Source of the DNA: Amnibacterium flavum
GTDB taxonomy: Bacteria > Actinomycetota > Actinomycetes > Actinomycetales > Microbacteriaceae
Direction of reading: 5' to 3'
NCBI RefSeq assembly: GCF_003097495.1
Contig: NZ_QEOP01000002.1
Coordinates: forward strand, 744,001-808,000
DNA length: 64,000 bases
Position numbers and translations under genes: made by a program. Positions 21,488-29,662 of the stretch are shown here, piece after piece; positions within the stretch are counted from its first letter, which is position 1; the number at the start of each line of letters is the position of its first letter. Below the pieces are notes generated by a model, which ran no database searches, had not been told where the DNA came from, and saw nothing but the letters and a program-made list of their open reading frames with translations.

Positions 21488-22073
21488 GCCCGGCTCGTCG
21501 CGCTGAGAGCAAGGTGACTCCTTCGGTGACGGGAGGCAGTCCCGCCAGCATGCACACCAGCTCGATCCAGGCTTCCACGTGAGCGGAGATGTCCGCTTCC
21601 AGTGGCGTCCACGAGGCGCGCAGTTCGATCTTGGCACCATCGCCCTGCTCAGCCAACTCGCCGAATCCCGTGGAGATGATCTTGGTGGCCGTTCCGGACG
21701 CCGCCGTGTAGTCGGCCATGCGCTCGTCGAGTGCGTCGGTGAGCCACGACCAGGCCACATCGGCGAGGAAGGGATCGACTCCGATCTCGGTCTCCAGAGG
21801 GGCCTGCGCGAAGCAGACGACGCGGAACCGACCGCCCCACGCCTCGGGCGCCGCGGGGTCGAAGAGAAGGACGAATCGGCCCGCCCCGAGGTCGAGCTCG
21901 CTGCCGTGGGACGCGGAGTCGATCTCGGCGGCCAGGGCGATGGACCAGGGCGCGAGACCGTCGGGAGCGGGAATGCTGCGCACGATCAAGTCGTTGCGCG
22001 TCGAGGCCTGCTCGATGGACTCGAGCGCGAAGGCGAACTCGTCAGGAGTTCGCTCGCTGGGCTCGCCGTTCAT
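21480..22073 (-). CDS. DUF3000 family protein
   Basis: A 197-residue soluble actinobacterial protein of family DUF3000, unknown function. Conserved blocks include PAPDGLAPWSIALAAEI, FVLLFDPAAPEAWGGRFRVVCFAQAPLE and DPFLADVAWSWLTDAL. ATG 22073 is preceded 6 nt upstream by TATTCT, an excellent -10 with no ribosome site, so the mRNA is probably leaderless. It is the first gene of a two-gene operon with RNase D. The adjacency is conserved in actinobacteria, which hints at a role in RNA metabolism, but nothing in the sequence proves it. Confidence 0.9.
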   Translation of the reverse strand: MNGEPSERTPDEFAFALESIEQASTRNDLIVRSIPAPDGLAPWSIALAAEIDSASHGSELDLGAGRFVLLFDPAAPEAWGGRFRVVCFAQAPLETEIGVDPFLADVAWSWLTDALDERMADYTAASGTATKIISTGFGELAEQGDGAKIELRASWTPLEADISAHVEAWIELVCMLAGLPPVTEGVTLLSARRAGRA

Positions 22074-22079
22074 GGGTTG

Positions 22080-22085
22080 AGAATA
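22080..22085 (-). promoter_or_regulatory. Leaderless -10 element of the DUF3000-rnd operon (TATTCT)
   Basis: On the minus strand TATTCT ends exactly 6 nt before the ATG at 22073. It is one of the best -10 matches in the window. Confidence 0.7.
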
Positions 22086-22164
22086 GGCCAGGAATATGAG
22101 AAAGTCCGCGATCGCACGCCGGTGGGTCGGTCACCGCGCACGATGGCCGAACCCTGTTGTTTGG

Positions 22165-22170
22165 TAGCGT
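22165..22170 (+). promoter_or_regulatory. -10 element upstream of the membrane-anchored hydrolase (TAGCGT)
   Basis: TAGCGT predicts transcription from about 22177 and a leader of about 45 nt ending in the GAGGAGG ribosome site. Confidence 0.45.
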
Positions 22171-22222
22171 GACACTCCCGACGTGCAGGTTCACGTCGAC
22201 GGTTCCGAGGAGGCGGGTGAGC

Positions 22223-23386
22223 GTGGCGCGCAAGTCTCGGTCCGCGCTGGGTCTGCTGGTCGCTCTCGGCGGGGTCGCCACAGCGGGCGCGCTCTTCGCC
22301 GGCGCGGTCACGACCACGGTGGCCCGCACGGTCGTCAAGCCCCCGCGCAAGCGCACCGAGGACACCCGGGTCCTCTCCTACGACGAGGTCGCGGGCACCA
22401 TCGTGCTCAGCGCGAGCGAGGACGCACTGCTGCCCGGCGACTACAGCTTCTGGTTCTCCGGCGGGGCGGGCCACGCTCGTCTCGGGTCGATCGTCGGACG
22501 CACGCCGGGGACCGTCACGCGCCGCGTCATCGGGGTCGACTTCGGTGAGCTGTCCGATGCCCGGCAGGGTCGTTTCAACGGCTGGTACTACCTGAGTCCG
22601 CGCGAACTCGACGTCCCCTTCGAGAACGTCCGCGTCCAGACCACTCTCGGCCCGGCACCGGCCTGGCTGGTCCCCGCCGACGGCGGGGAGTCGACCCGGT
22701 GGGTCATCCAGGTGCACGGCCGTGCGACGGTCCGTCAGGAGGTGCTGCGCGCCATCCCCGTCTTCCGGGACGTCGGGTACACCTCGCTCCTCATCTCGTA
22801 CCGCAACGACGGTGAGGCGCCTCCGAGCGAGGACAACCGGTACTCCCTCGGAGACATCGAATGGCTCGACGTCGAGGCCGCAATGCTCTACGCACTCGAC
22901 CACGGGGCGCAGCAGATCGTGCTCATGGGCTGGTCGATGGGCGGGGCGACGGTGCTGCAGGCGGCGACCCGATCCCGGGTCTCGTCCGTCATCACCGGAG
23001 TGGTGCTCGATTCCCCGGTCGTCAACTGGGTTGACACCCTGCTCTACCAGGGTGAGGCGATGTCGCTGCCCGGGCCGGTCAAGTCGGGCATCCTCGCGCT
23101 GATCAGCAAGCCCTGGGGGCGCCCTTTCACCGGTCAGGCGCAGCCGATCGACCTGAAGCGCCTCGACTTCGTCCGTCGGGCCGCTGACCTTCAGGTGCCG
23201 ATCCTGGTGCTGCACAGCGACGACGACGGCTTCGTCCCGGCGAGCGGATCCCGGGAGCTGGCCGCCGCCCGGCCCGACATCGTCACCTTCGTGCCCTTCG
23301 AGACCGCCCGGCACACCAAGCTGTGGAACTTCGACCGCGATCGCTGGAACGGCGTGATCGCGAAGTGGCTCGCCGAACGCCCCTGA
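22223..23386 (+). CDS. Membrane-anchored alpha/beta hydrolase
   Basis: A 387-residue alpha/beta-hydrolase with an N-terminal basic stretch (ARKSRS) and a hydrophobic segment at about residues 8-30 (LGLLVALGGVATAGALFAG), probably a signal anchor. The catalytic domain has the nucleophile elbow GWSMGG, the acid in HSDDDGFVP and the histidine in TARHTKLW. GAGGAGG is 9 nt before GTG 22223 and only 3 nt before the in-frame GTG 22217, so 22223 is preferred. It has its own promoter and stands divergent from DUF3000. The pattern is that of dienelactone-hydrolase/BAAT-like or prolyl-oligopeptidase-like serine hydrolases; substrate unknown. Confidence 0.9.
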   Translation: MARKSRSALGLLVALGGVATAGALFAGAVTTTVARTVVKPPRKRTEDTRVLSYDEVAGTIVLSASEDALLPGDYSFWFSGGAGHARLGSIVGRTPGTVTRRVIGVDFGELSDARQGRFNGWYYLSPRELDVPFENVRVQTTLGPAPAWLVPADGGESTRWVIQVHGRATVRQEVLRAIPVFRDVGYTSLLISYRNDGEAPPSEDNRYSLGDIEWLDVEAAMLYALDHGAQQIVLMGWSMGGATVLQAATRSRVSSVITGVVLDSPVVNWVDTLLYQGEAMSLPGPVKSGILALISKPWGRPFTGQAQPIDLKRLDFVRRAADLQVPILVLHSDDDGFVPASGSRELAAARPDIVTFVPFETARHTKLWNFDRDRWNGVIAKWLAERP

Positions 23387-23432
23387 GCCCAGGCGGGGCG
23401 TCGTGGCCGTGCCGGTTCAGTCGGCTCCGAGC

Positions 23433-24140
23433 TCAGTCGGCCCCGAGCGCCCATCGCGCATAGAGGGTGCTGGCGTCGTCGATGATCAGCTGGGTGAGTC
23501 GCGCCGGGATGGTGGTTCCGAGCGGACCGAGCAGCGGAACTCCGGGGGAGTGCAGTCGCGCCGCCGTGGTCAGGCAGAGCTCGTCGACGACTCCGGCACT
23601 GAGGAACGTTCCGGCGAGGGTCGGTCCGCCCTCGCAGACGATCGACCGCGCCCCGTTGGCCCTCAGTACGCGCACGATCTCGGTCGCGTCGAGCGCCGGG
23701 GAGTCGAGGGCCGCGAACTCGTGGGGGATCCCCGTCAATTCGGACTCGACGCGCTCACGCGCCGTCTCGGGGCCCAGAACGATCGGCGGCTGCGGCGCGC
23801 TGTCGAGACGGTGGCCCGCGAGGTCGCCTGATCGGGTGATGATCGCGAGGCGACTGCGGGCGGGCGCGAGATAGCCCTCCTGACGCACCGTGCTCGCCCC
23901 GACGACGACGGCATCCGATGCGTCGCGGATGACGCCGAGGATGCGGCGGTCGAGCCGGTTGCTGAGCGACTCCGACGTCACGTCGTCTCCCACCGCCGAG
24001 CCGTTGATGCTCTCGATCATGTTGACGCGGACGGTCTCGGCCGATGCCGGAGCGTAGAGCTCGACGAGGACCTCGCGCGATGCGTCGCTGCGCTCGTCGT
24101 GCGGTCCGGATGGTTCGGGGTGGACGACGCGGAAGCTCAT
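23433..24140 (-). CDS. Pyrimidine reductase family protein (RibD C-terminal type)
   Basis: A 235-residue member of the RibD reductase-domain family. Typical motifs are VRVNMIESINGSAVG, the DAVVVGASTVRQEGY substrate/NADPH strand and the GARSIVCEGGPTLAGTFL loop, ending with the conserved LYARWAL. Such proteins reduce the ribosyl group of a pyrimidine in riboflavin synthesis or act on unknown substrates; M. tuberculosis Rv2671 is a close relative by context. ATG 24140 overlaps the SufE stop (ATGA, 4 nt), so the genes are coupled. A short duplication of CAGTCGGCYCCGAG lies at the 3' end (about 23418-23447). Confidence 0.9.
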   Translation of the reverse strand: MSFRVVHPEPSGPHDERSDASREVLVELYAPASAETVRVNMIESINGSAVGDDVTSESLSNRLDRRILGVIRDASDAVVVGASTVRQEGYLAPARSRLAIITRSGDLAGHRLDSAPQPPIVLGPETARERVESELTGIPHEFAALDSPALDATEIVRVLRANGARSIVCEGGPTLAGTFLSAGVVDELCLTTAARLHSPGVPLLGPLGTTIPARLTQLIIDDASTLYARWALGAD

Positions 24141-24571
24141 GCGCCGAGCTTGGCGTTGACCTGGCGCTTGGCCCGCGCCAGCATCCCCGTCATGCCTCTG
24201 ACCCGCAGCGGTGAGACGAGCTCGTTGAGACCGAGCATCTGCGGATAGTCGGAGGGGACCGCGAGCACCTCGTCGGTGCTCAGACCACTCAGACCCTGCA
24301 CGAGGATCGACGCGAACCCGCGGGTCGTGGGCGCCTCGCGGGGAGCTGTCGCGTGCATCTGCACCACTCCATCGGCGACCTCGAGTGCGATGTACACCGG
24401 CGCCTGGCATTCCTCCACCCGTTCGGTGAGTGCGGGATCGTCGCGCAGCCGTTCGGGGAGCGCCGGCAGGTCGTTGGCGAACTCGAGGAGGAGTTCGAGT
24501 CGATCCTTGCCCTCAAGTTCGAGGAACTCGTCGCGGATCTCGGCGAGCTGGGCGGGGAGCGTCGTGGTCAC
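24137..24571 (-). CDS. sufE: SufE family protein (cysteine desulfurase sulfur acceptor)
   Basis: A 144-residue SufE-fold protein that accepts persulfide sulfur from a cysteine desulfurase for Fe-S cluster assembly. The acceptor cysteine is Cys55 in RVEECQAPVYIALE, and the family helix SILVQGLSGLSTDEVLAVP is present. The C-terminus GMTGMLARAKRQVNAKL is typical. GTG 24571 lies 6 nt after a GATAAT hexamer, the clearest leaderless promoter on this strand. It is followed by the pyrimidine reductase in the same operon. The neighbouring rhodanese (24599-25498) suggests a sulfur-transfer pair. Confidence 0.94.
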   Translation of the reverse strand: MTTTLPAQLAEIRDEFLELEGKDRLELLLEFANDLPALPERLRDDPALTERVEECQAPVYIALEVADGVVQMHATAPREAPTTRGFASILVQGLSGLSTDEVLAVPSDYPQMLGLNELVSPLRVRGMTGMLARAKRQVNAKLGA

Positions 24572-24577
24572 TCCACG

Positions 24578-24583
24578 ATTATC
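24578..24583 (-). promoter_or_regulatory. Leaderless -10 element of sufE (GATAAT)
   Basis: GATAAT on the minus strand ends 6 nt before the GTG at 24571. There is no Shine-Dalgarno sequence. It lies in the 27-bp gap after the rhodanese stop, so sufE has its own promoter. Confidence 0.65.
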
Positions 24584-24598
24584 CCCGCCCAGGACGAC

Positions 24599-25498
24599 TC
24601 AGCGGCCGGGGACCTCGCCCGGCTCGGCGCCCTTGACGATGGGAACGCGCACGGCGCTTCCCCACTCGGTCCAGGAACCGTCGTAGTTGCGGACCTCGTC
24701 GAAGCCGAGCAGGTGGGTGAGCACGAACCAGGTGTGGCTCGAACGCTCTCCGATGCGGCAGTACGCGATGACGCTGTCGTCGGGCTTGAGTCCGGCGCCG
24801 TCGATGTAGATCGCCTCGAGCTCGGCCCGCGTGCGGAATGTTCCGTCATCCGCTGCGGCCTTCGCCCACGGCACGTTCTGCGCACTGGGGATGTGGCCGG
24901 CGCGGAGGGCGCCCTCCTCGGGGTACGCCGGGGCGGTGGTGCGTTCGCCCGAGAACTCCTCGGGGCTGCGCACGTCGATCAGCGGGTTGCCGAGGTGGAG
25001 GAGCACGTCGTCCTTGAAGGCGCGGACGGCCAGGTCGTCCCGCTCGACGACGGGGTAGTCGGACGGGGTGACCGAGGGGGCGTCGGTCGTGAACTCACGG
25101 CCCTCGGCCTCCCACTTGGCGCGGCCGCCGTCGAGGAGACGGACGTCCTCGTGGCCGAACAGGGTGAAGACCCACAGGGCGTATGCGGCCCACCAGTTGC
25201 TCTTGTCGCCGTAGAAGACGACCGTGCTGTCGCGCGAGATGCCCTTGCTGCGCAGGAGTTCGGCGAATCCCTCACCGTCGATGTAGTCGCGGGAGACCGG
25301 GTCGTTGAGCTCGGTGTGCCAGTCGATCTTCACGGCGCCGGGGATGTGGCCGACCTCGTAGAGGAGGACGTCCTCATCGGACTCGACGACGACGAGTCCG
25401 GGTTCGCCGAGGTGCTCTGCCAGCCACTCGGTGCTGACGAGACGCTCGGGGTGGGCGTACTCCTTGAACTCTGCTGCGGTGTCGGTCTGGACCGCCAT
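24599..25498 (-). CDS. Thiosulfate sulfurtransferase (rhodanese, CysA/SseA-like)
   Basis: A 299-residue two-domain rhodanese that moves sulfane sulfur from thiosulfate to an acceptor. The N-terminal inactive domain has [10 protein letters not shown] and the interdomain CYGDKSNWW-like region ([18 protein letters not shown]). The catalytic domain has [22 protein letters not shown] and the active loop CRIGERS with the nucleophile Cys247, the CRxGx[R/T] pattern of thiosulfate rather than mercaptopyruvate enzymes. ATG 25498 has GAGAGGA 8 nt upstream. It is a near match to the mycobacterial CysA2 pattern. Neighbouring sufE supports a role in sulfur supply. Confidence 0.95.
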   Translation of the reverse strand: MAVQTDTAAEFKEYAHPERLVSTEWLAEHLGEPGLVVVESDEDVLLYEVGHIPGAVKIDWHTELNDPVSRDYIDGEGFAELLRSKGISRDSTVVFYGDKSNWWAAYALWVFTLFGHEDVRLLDGGRAKWEAEGREFTTDAPSVTPSDYPVVERDDLAVRAFKDDVLLHLGNPLIDVRSPEEFSGERTTAPAYPEEGALRAGHIPSAQNVPWAKAAADDGTFRTRAELEAIYIDGAGLKPDDSVIAYCRIGERSSHTWFVLTHLLGFDEVRNYDGSWTEWGSAVRVPIVKGAEPGEVPGR

Positions 25499-25666
25499 CT
25501 TGATTTCCTCTCATTGCCGGGCGCGGAGCTTGTGGATCGCGCCCGTCTAGGCTGAACGGGCGCGGAGTGCTCGACTCGCGCCCCCAGCGAGATTACGCCG
25601 GTAAGGGGCACCGCCGCCCGGTTCGCTGAAACACATCGACATGAACTCCGTCAGCCGGGAAGCACC

Positions 25667-26701
25667 GTGACCTCACCTCTCAGTTCGCTCACCGACCGCG
25701 CGCCGCGACTCACGGGTCCCGAGATCGCCGGCTACCTGGTGCCGCCGCGCCAATTCGATGAGGCGAGCCTCGACAACTACCGTCCCGATCCCGACTATCC
25801 GTCGCAGAGCGAGGCACTCGAGAAGATGAGGGCGTTCGCGGCCGGGTGGTCGGCATCCTCGGGCGGGGGAGGCGGCTGGTTCCGCCGGGCGAAGAAAGCT
25901 CCGGAGACGAAGCCCGGCATCTACCTCGACGGCGGGTTCGGCGTGGGGAAGACCCACCTGCTCGCGGCCCTCTGGCACCTGGCGCCCCAGCGCAAGTACT
26001 TCGGGACCTTCATCGAGTACACCGCCCTGGTCGGTGCGATGGGGTATCGCGAGGCCGTCGCCCTCCTCTCCGGCGCGAGTCTCATCGCGATCGACGAGTT
26101 CGAACTCGACGACCCCGGGGACACGATGGTGATGACCCGCCTGCTCGGCGAGCTCGTCGCGAGTGGCAGCCGCATCGCCGCCACCTCGAACACTCCGCCC
26201 AACGCGCTCGGCGAGGGCCGCTTCGCCGCGGCCGACTTCCTCCGCGAGATCCATTCGCTGTCCGCGCACTTCGAGACCGTGCGCATCGACGGGCTCGACT
26301 ACCGTCGCCGCGATGTCGAGGGCAACGCCCGGGTCACCGACGAGGACGACTTCGATTCACGTCTGGCGACGGTCTCGTCGGGCCGTCCCACCACCGTCGA
26401 CGATTTCTCCTCGGTGATCCAGCACCTGTCCAAGGTGCACCCCGCGAGCTACGTGCGTCTCGTCGACGGGCTGGGTGCGGTGGGACTCCGCGATGTCAGC
26501 ACGTTCTCCAGCCAGACCGATGCATTGCGATTCGTGGCGCTCGTCGACCGGTTATACGACGGGGGAGTCCGCGTGGTGTCGACGGGTGCGCCGCTCGATT
26601 CCGTCTTCGGCGAGGACATGCTCGCGGGCGGTTACCGCAAGAAGTACCTGCGCGCGATGTCGCGGCTCATCTCTCTGACGACCGGCGGACCTGAGCTTTA
26701 G
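25667..26701 (+). CDS. zapE: Cell division protein ZapE (AFG1-type ATPase)
   Basis: A 344-residue AFG1/ZapE AAA+ ATPase. The Walker A motif is DGGFGVGKTHLLAALW (about residues 88-103) and Walker B is LIAIDEFELDDPGD (about 139-152). The sensor region AATSNTPPNALGEGRF and the C-terminal Arg-rich RRRDVE segment fit the family. In E. coli ZapE affects the Z-ring; in actinobacteria the role is unproven. GTG 25667 is chosen for the GGGAAG site 6-7 nt upstream. Next to the pyrimidine reductase/SufE group this order matches M. tuberculosis Rv2670c-Rv2671. A short GCCGCA/TGCGGC hairpin follows the stop. Confidence 0.93.
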   Translation: MTSPLSSLTDRAPRLTGPEIAGYLVPPRQFDEASLDNYRPDPDYPSQSEALEKMRAFAAGWSASSGGGGGWFRRAKKAPETKPGIYLDGGFGVGKTHLLAALWHLAPQRKYFGTFIEYTALVGAMGYREAVALLSGASLIAIDEFELDDPGDTMVMTRLLGELVASGSRIAATSNTPPNALGEGRFAAADFLREIHSLSAHFETVRIDGLDYRRRDVEGNARVTDEDDFDSRLATVSSGRPTTVDDFSSVIQHLSKVHPASYVRLVDGLGAVGLRDVSTFSSQTDALRFVALVDRLYDGGVRVVSTGAPLDSVFGEDMLAGGYRKKYLRAMSRLISLTTGGPEL

Positions 26702-26749
26702 CCGCATCTGCGGCCTCTGAAACACGATGTTTACCGCGCGGCAAGCTGC

Positions 26750-26787
26750 GTAACACTCCCGAAACACGGGTTAAGTCCTCCGGAAAC
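26750..26787 (+). promoter_or_regulatory. Tandem GlnR box upstream of amtB
   Basis: GTAAC (26750-26754), six bases, then GAAAC (26761-26765) is an exact match to the actinobacterial GlnR consensus GTnAC-n6-GAAAC. Six bases later a weaker left half TAAGT (26772-26776), six bases, then GAAAC (26783-26787) forms a second box. The two GAAAC elements are exactly 22 bp apart, two helical turns, as in known tandem GlnR sites. This predicts nitrogen-responsive control of the downstream ammonium transporter. Confidence 0.85.
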
Positions 26788-26893
26788 GTCCGACCGCCAA
26801 GATTGGCGCGTACCCGCAGCGTGCACCGTGGTCGACAGCCGACCGAAGCCCGCCGGGTCCATTCCCCCCTTGCAATTTCTAGAGAGGTAATCA

Positions 26894-28174
26894 ATGGATC
26901 AGGGCAATACGGCCTTCTTGTTGATCTCAGCCGCACTCGTGCTGCTGATGACTCCCGGTCTCGCATTCTTCTACGGTGGCCTCGTCAAGGCCAAGAGCGT
27001 CGTCAGCATGATGATGATGAGCTTCGGCGCTCTCGGTCTGATCGGTGTCCTGTGGGTCATCTACGGCTACGCGATCGCGTTCCCCGGCGCGGAGGGCACC
27101 CTCTTCCCCTGGATGATCGACTGGTCCGCCGTCGGGCTCGAGAGCCTCGTGCTCGATGCCGCCGACCCTGCCGGCGACTACCCGGTCCTCGCCTTCGCCG
27201 CCTTCCAGGCGACGTTCGCGATCATCACCGTCGCTCTCATCTCGGGCGCCATCGCCGACCGTGCCAAGTTCGGCGCGTGGATGGTGTTCGCCGGAATCTG
27301 GGCCACGGTCGTCTACTTCCCCGTCGCCAGCTGGGTCTTCAACTTCGGCCTCGCCGATGACGGATCGTTCGCCTACGGCGGTTGGATCACGCACGGTCTG
27401 CAGGACGCGTTCGGCGTCGGCGTCATCGACTTCGCCGGTGGTACCGCGGTCCACATCAACGCCGGTGCTGCGGCTCTCGCCCTCGCCCTGGTGCTCGGCA
27501 AGCGCGTCGGCTTCCAGAAGGGCGCCTACACGCCTCACAACCCGCCGTTCGTCCTGCTCGGCGCAGGTCTCCTGTGGTTCGGCTGGTTCGGCTTCAACGC
27601 CGGTTCCGAGCTCGCTGCTGACGGCACGGCCTCGCTCGTGTTCATCAACACGATCGCCGCTCCCGCCGCAGCACTGCTCGCCTGGCTGGTCGTCGAGAAG
27701 CTCCGCAACGGCAAGGCCACCTCGGTCGGTGCCGCGTCGGGTGCCGTCGCCGGTCTCGTCGCGATCACCCCGGCCTGTGGCGCCCTGACCCCGATGTTCG
27801 CCATCCTCCTGGGCCTCATCGCCGGTGCCGTCTGCGCCGTGGCGATCGACCTGAAGTTCGCACTCGGCTTCGACGACTCGCTCGACGTGGTGGGCATCCA
27901 CCTCGTGGGTGGTCTCATCGGCACCCTGTACCTGGGCTTCTTCGCGAACAACACCGGCCTCTTCATGTCGGGCTTCGACCCCGCGCAGCTCGGTGTCCAG
28001 GCGATCGCCGCGTTCGCCGTCCTCATCTACTCGTTCGTGCTGGCGTACGTCATCGGCTTCGCGATCGAGAAGACGATGGGCTTCCGCGTGAAGAACGAGG
28101 ACGAGATCGCCGGCATCGACACGGTTGTTCACGGCGAAGAGGCGTACCTCTTCGAGGACAAGGCTCGCGCCTGA
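26894..28174 (+). CDS. amtB: Ammonium transporter (Amt family), first copy
   Basis: A 426-residue Amt/MEP/Rh channel for ammonium uptake, with about 11 hydrophobic helices and a short cytoplasmic tail (about 30 residues, GFRVKNEDEIAGID...). Key residues are visible: the twin pore histidines in GGTAVHINAGAAALALALVLGKR and VVGIHLVGGLIGTLYLG, the aromatic gate region in FATFAIITVALI-like AAFQATFAIITVALISGAIADR, and GLLWFGWFGFNAGSE. ATG 26894 has an AGAGAGG site. A tandem GlnR box lies 107-144 bp upstream, so expression should rise under nitrogen limitation. No glnK gene follows; a hairpin and a second amt gene do. Confidence 0.97.
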   Translation: MDQGNTAFLLISAALVLLMTPGLAFFYGGLVKAKSVVSMMMMSFGALGLIGVLWVIYGYAIAFPGAEGTLFPWMIDWSAVGLESLVLDAADPAGDYPVLAFAAFQATFAIITVALISGAIADRAKFGAWMVFAGIWATVVYFPVASWVFNFGLADDGSFAYGGWITHGLQDAFGVGVIDFAGGTAVHINAGAAALALALVLGKRVGFQKGAYTPHNPPFVLLGAGLLWFGWFGFNAGSELAADGTASLVFINTIAAPAAALLAWLVVEKLRNGKATSVGAASGAVAGLVAITPACGALTPMFAILLGLIAGAVCAVAIDLKFALGFDDSLDVVGIHLVGGLIGTLYLGFFANNTGLFMSGFDPAQLGVQAIAAFAVLIYSFVLAYVIGFAIEKTMGFRVKNEDEIAGIDTVVHGEEAYLFEDKARA

Positions 28175-28197
28175 CCCTCGGCTCATCGCCAGCGCCG

Positions 28198-28231
28198 ACA
28201 GGGCGTCGCCTCTCACGAGGCGGCGCCCTGT
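28198..28231 (+). terminator. Probable terminator after amtB
   Basis: A long stem with arms ACAGGGCG-TCGCCTC and GAGGCGG-CGCCCTGT around a TCAC loop begins 24 nt after the amtB stop. The U-tract is poor, as is common in high-GC genomes. Confidence 0.6.
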
Positions 28232-28239
28232 CGCCGTCC

Positions 28240-28268
28240 GCCCGGGTGTGAAACCCGGGCCTGTTTCA
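28240..28268. promoter_or_regulatory. Overlapping palindromes before the second amt gene
   Basis: Two inverted repeats overlap: GCCCGGGT/ACCCGGGC with a GTGAA loop (28240-28260), and TGAAAC-n8-GTTTCA (28249-28268). The second contains GAAAC and GTTTC, the GlnR half-element in opposing orientation, but without the standard GTnAC-n6 partner. A GlnR or other regulator site is possible, not proven. Confidence 0.4.
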
Positions 28269-28292
28269 ACCCGCTGTGACGGCTGCTCCGCC

Positions 28293-28298
28293 ATAGGC
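28293..28298 (+). promoter_or_regulatory. -10 element of the second amt gene (TAGGCT)
   Basis: TAGGCT predicts transcription from about 28305 and a 38-nt leader carrying the GGGGGAG ribosome site before the TTG start. Confidence 0.5.
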
Positions 28299-28342
28299 TG
28301 AGAGCTCCCGTTACGTTGTGCCGTGTTCGAGTTGGGGGAGAG

Positions 28343-29638
28343 TTGGACCAGGGCAACATCGCCTTCGTCTTGATCTGCGCCGCGCTGGCGCTCATCATGA
28401 CGCCGGGCCTGGCGTTCCTGTACGGCGGAGTCGTCCGCGCGCAGAGCGCCATCAGCATGATGATGCTCAGCTTCGGCGCGATGGGGCTCGTCGGGGTCCT
28501 CTGGATCCTCTACGGGTACGCGGTCGTCTACTCGGGGGCGGGGTCGCCCACCTACTTCGGCATCGACGGGGTCTTTGGAATCGAGTTCGCCCACCTCGGA
28601 TTCGCGGGACTCTTCGGAGATGACCCCGCCGATGCGCTGAAGCTCGCCGAGGCGGCGTTCCAGGGCATGTTCGCGATCATCACGGTCGCCCTCGTGTCGG
28701 GCGCGATCGCCGACCGTGCCAGGTTCGGCGCGTGGATGGTCTTCGCCGGCGTCTGGTCGACGCTCGTGTACTTCCCGGTCGCGTCCTGGATCTTCAACAT
28801 GACGTGGGGTGCGGAGGGGATCGTCGACGGCGGCTGGATCGTCTACGGTCTCCAATCCGTCGTCGGCGCCGGTGTGCTCGACTTCGCGGGCGGAACCGCC
28901 GTCCACATCAACGCCGGCGCGGCGGCCCTCGCGCTGGCGCTCGTGCTCGGAAAGCGGATCGGGTTCGCGAAGGGAATCCAGAAGCCCCACAGCATCCCGT
29001 TCGTCCTGCTCGGCGCCTCGCTTCTCTGGTTCGGCTGGTTCGGTTTCAACGCGGGCTCCGAAGGAGCCGCCGACGGCTTCGCGGCGCTGGCCGTCATGAA
29101 CACGATCGTCGCGCCGGCGGCCTCGCTTCTGACCTGGCTGATCGTCGAGACCATCCGGGGCGGGAAGGCGACGGCGGTCGGGGCCGCGCTCGGCGCGGTG
29201 TCGGGACTGGTGGCGATCACCCCCGGCTGCGCCTACCTGACTCCCGTCTGGGCCGTCGTCCTGGGTCTTCTGTCCGGGGTTGTCTGCGCCCTCGCGGTCG
29301 ACCTGAAATTCGTGCTCGGGTTCGACGATTCGCTCGACGTCGTGGGGGTGCACCTGGTCGGCGGACTCATCGGCACCCTCTACCTCGGCGTCTTCGCGCT
29401 CGGGGACGGATTGCTCTACTCGGGGCGGGCGAACCAGCTCGCCGCCCAGTCGATCGCCGCATTCGCGGTGATGATCTACTCGTTCCTCGTCACCTATGCG
29501 ATCGGCTTCGTGATCGAACGGACGATGGGCTTCCGAGTTCGCGAGTCGGATGACGTCGCCGGGCTCGACGCCGTCCAGCACGGCGAGTCGGCGCTGACCA
29601 TCGAAGGCCGCCGTCCAGGCGGTTCACGGCTCGCTTAG
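28343..29638 (+). CDS. amt: Ammonium transporter (Amt family), second copy
   Basis: A 431-residue Amt paralogue, similar to the first copy over its whole length. The start is TTG 28343: alignment with the first copy (MDQGNTAFLL versus TTG-DQGNIAFVL) fixes the residue, GGGGGAG lies just upstream, and no ATG or GTG exists in frame near it. The pore histidines are in GGTAVHINAGAAALALALVLGKR and VVGVHLVGGLIGTLYLG. It differs by a longer loop after helix 2 (SGAGSPTYFGIDGVFGIEF and following). The TTG start suggests lower expression. It has its own promoter and lacks the canonical GlnR box of the first copy. Confidence 0.96.
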   Translation: MDQGNIAFVLICAALALIMTPGLAFLYGGVVRAQSAISMMMLSFGAMGLVGVLWILYGYAVVYSGAGSPTYFGIDGVFGIEFAHLGFAGLFGDDPADALKLAEAAFQGMFAIITVALVSGAIADRARFGAWMVFAGVWSTLVYFPVASWIFNMTWGAEGIVDGGWIVYGLQSVVGAGVLDFAGGTAVHINAGAAALALALVLGKRIGFAKGIQKPHSIPFVLLGASLLWFGWFGFNAGSEGAADGFAALAVMNTIVAPAASLLTWLIVETIRGGKATAVGAALGAVSGLVAITPGCAYLTPVWAVVLGLLSGVVCALAVDLKFVLGFDDSLDVVGVHLVGGLIGTLYLGVFALGDGLLYSGRANQLAAQSIAAFAVMIYSFLVTYAIGFVIERTMGFRVRESDDVAGLDAVQHGESALTIEGRRPGGSRLA

Positions 29639-29650
29639 GCGCATCGTGGG

Positions 29651-29656
29651 TAGCCT
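29651..29656 (+). promoter_or_regulatory. Leaderless -10 element of the 66-aa protein gene (TAGCCT)
   Basis: TAGCCT ends 6 nt before the ATG at 29663; no ribosome site is present. Confidence 0.6.
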
Positions 29657-29662
29657 CACCGC

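Noticed and set aside
26927-29581. Long open frame (about 880 codons) antisense to both amt genes
   Set aside because: It is the mirror of two membrane-protein genes with conserved Amt motifs; the antisense product is low-complexity and acidic with no recognisable domain.
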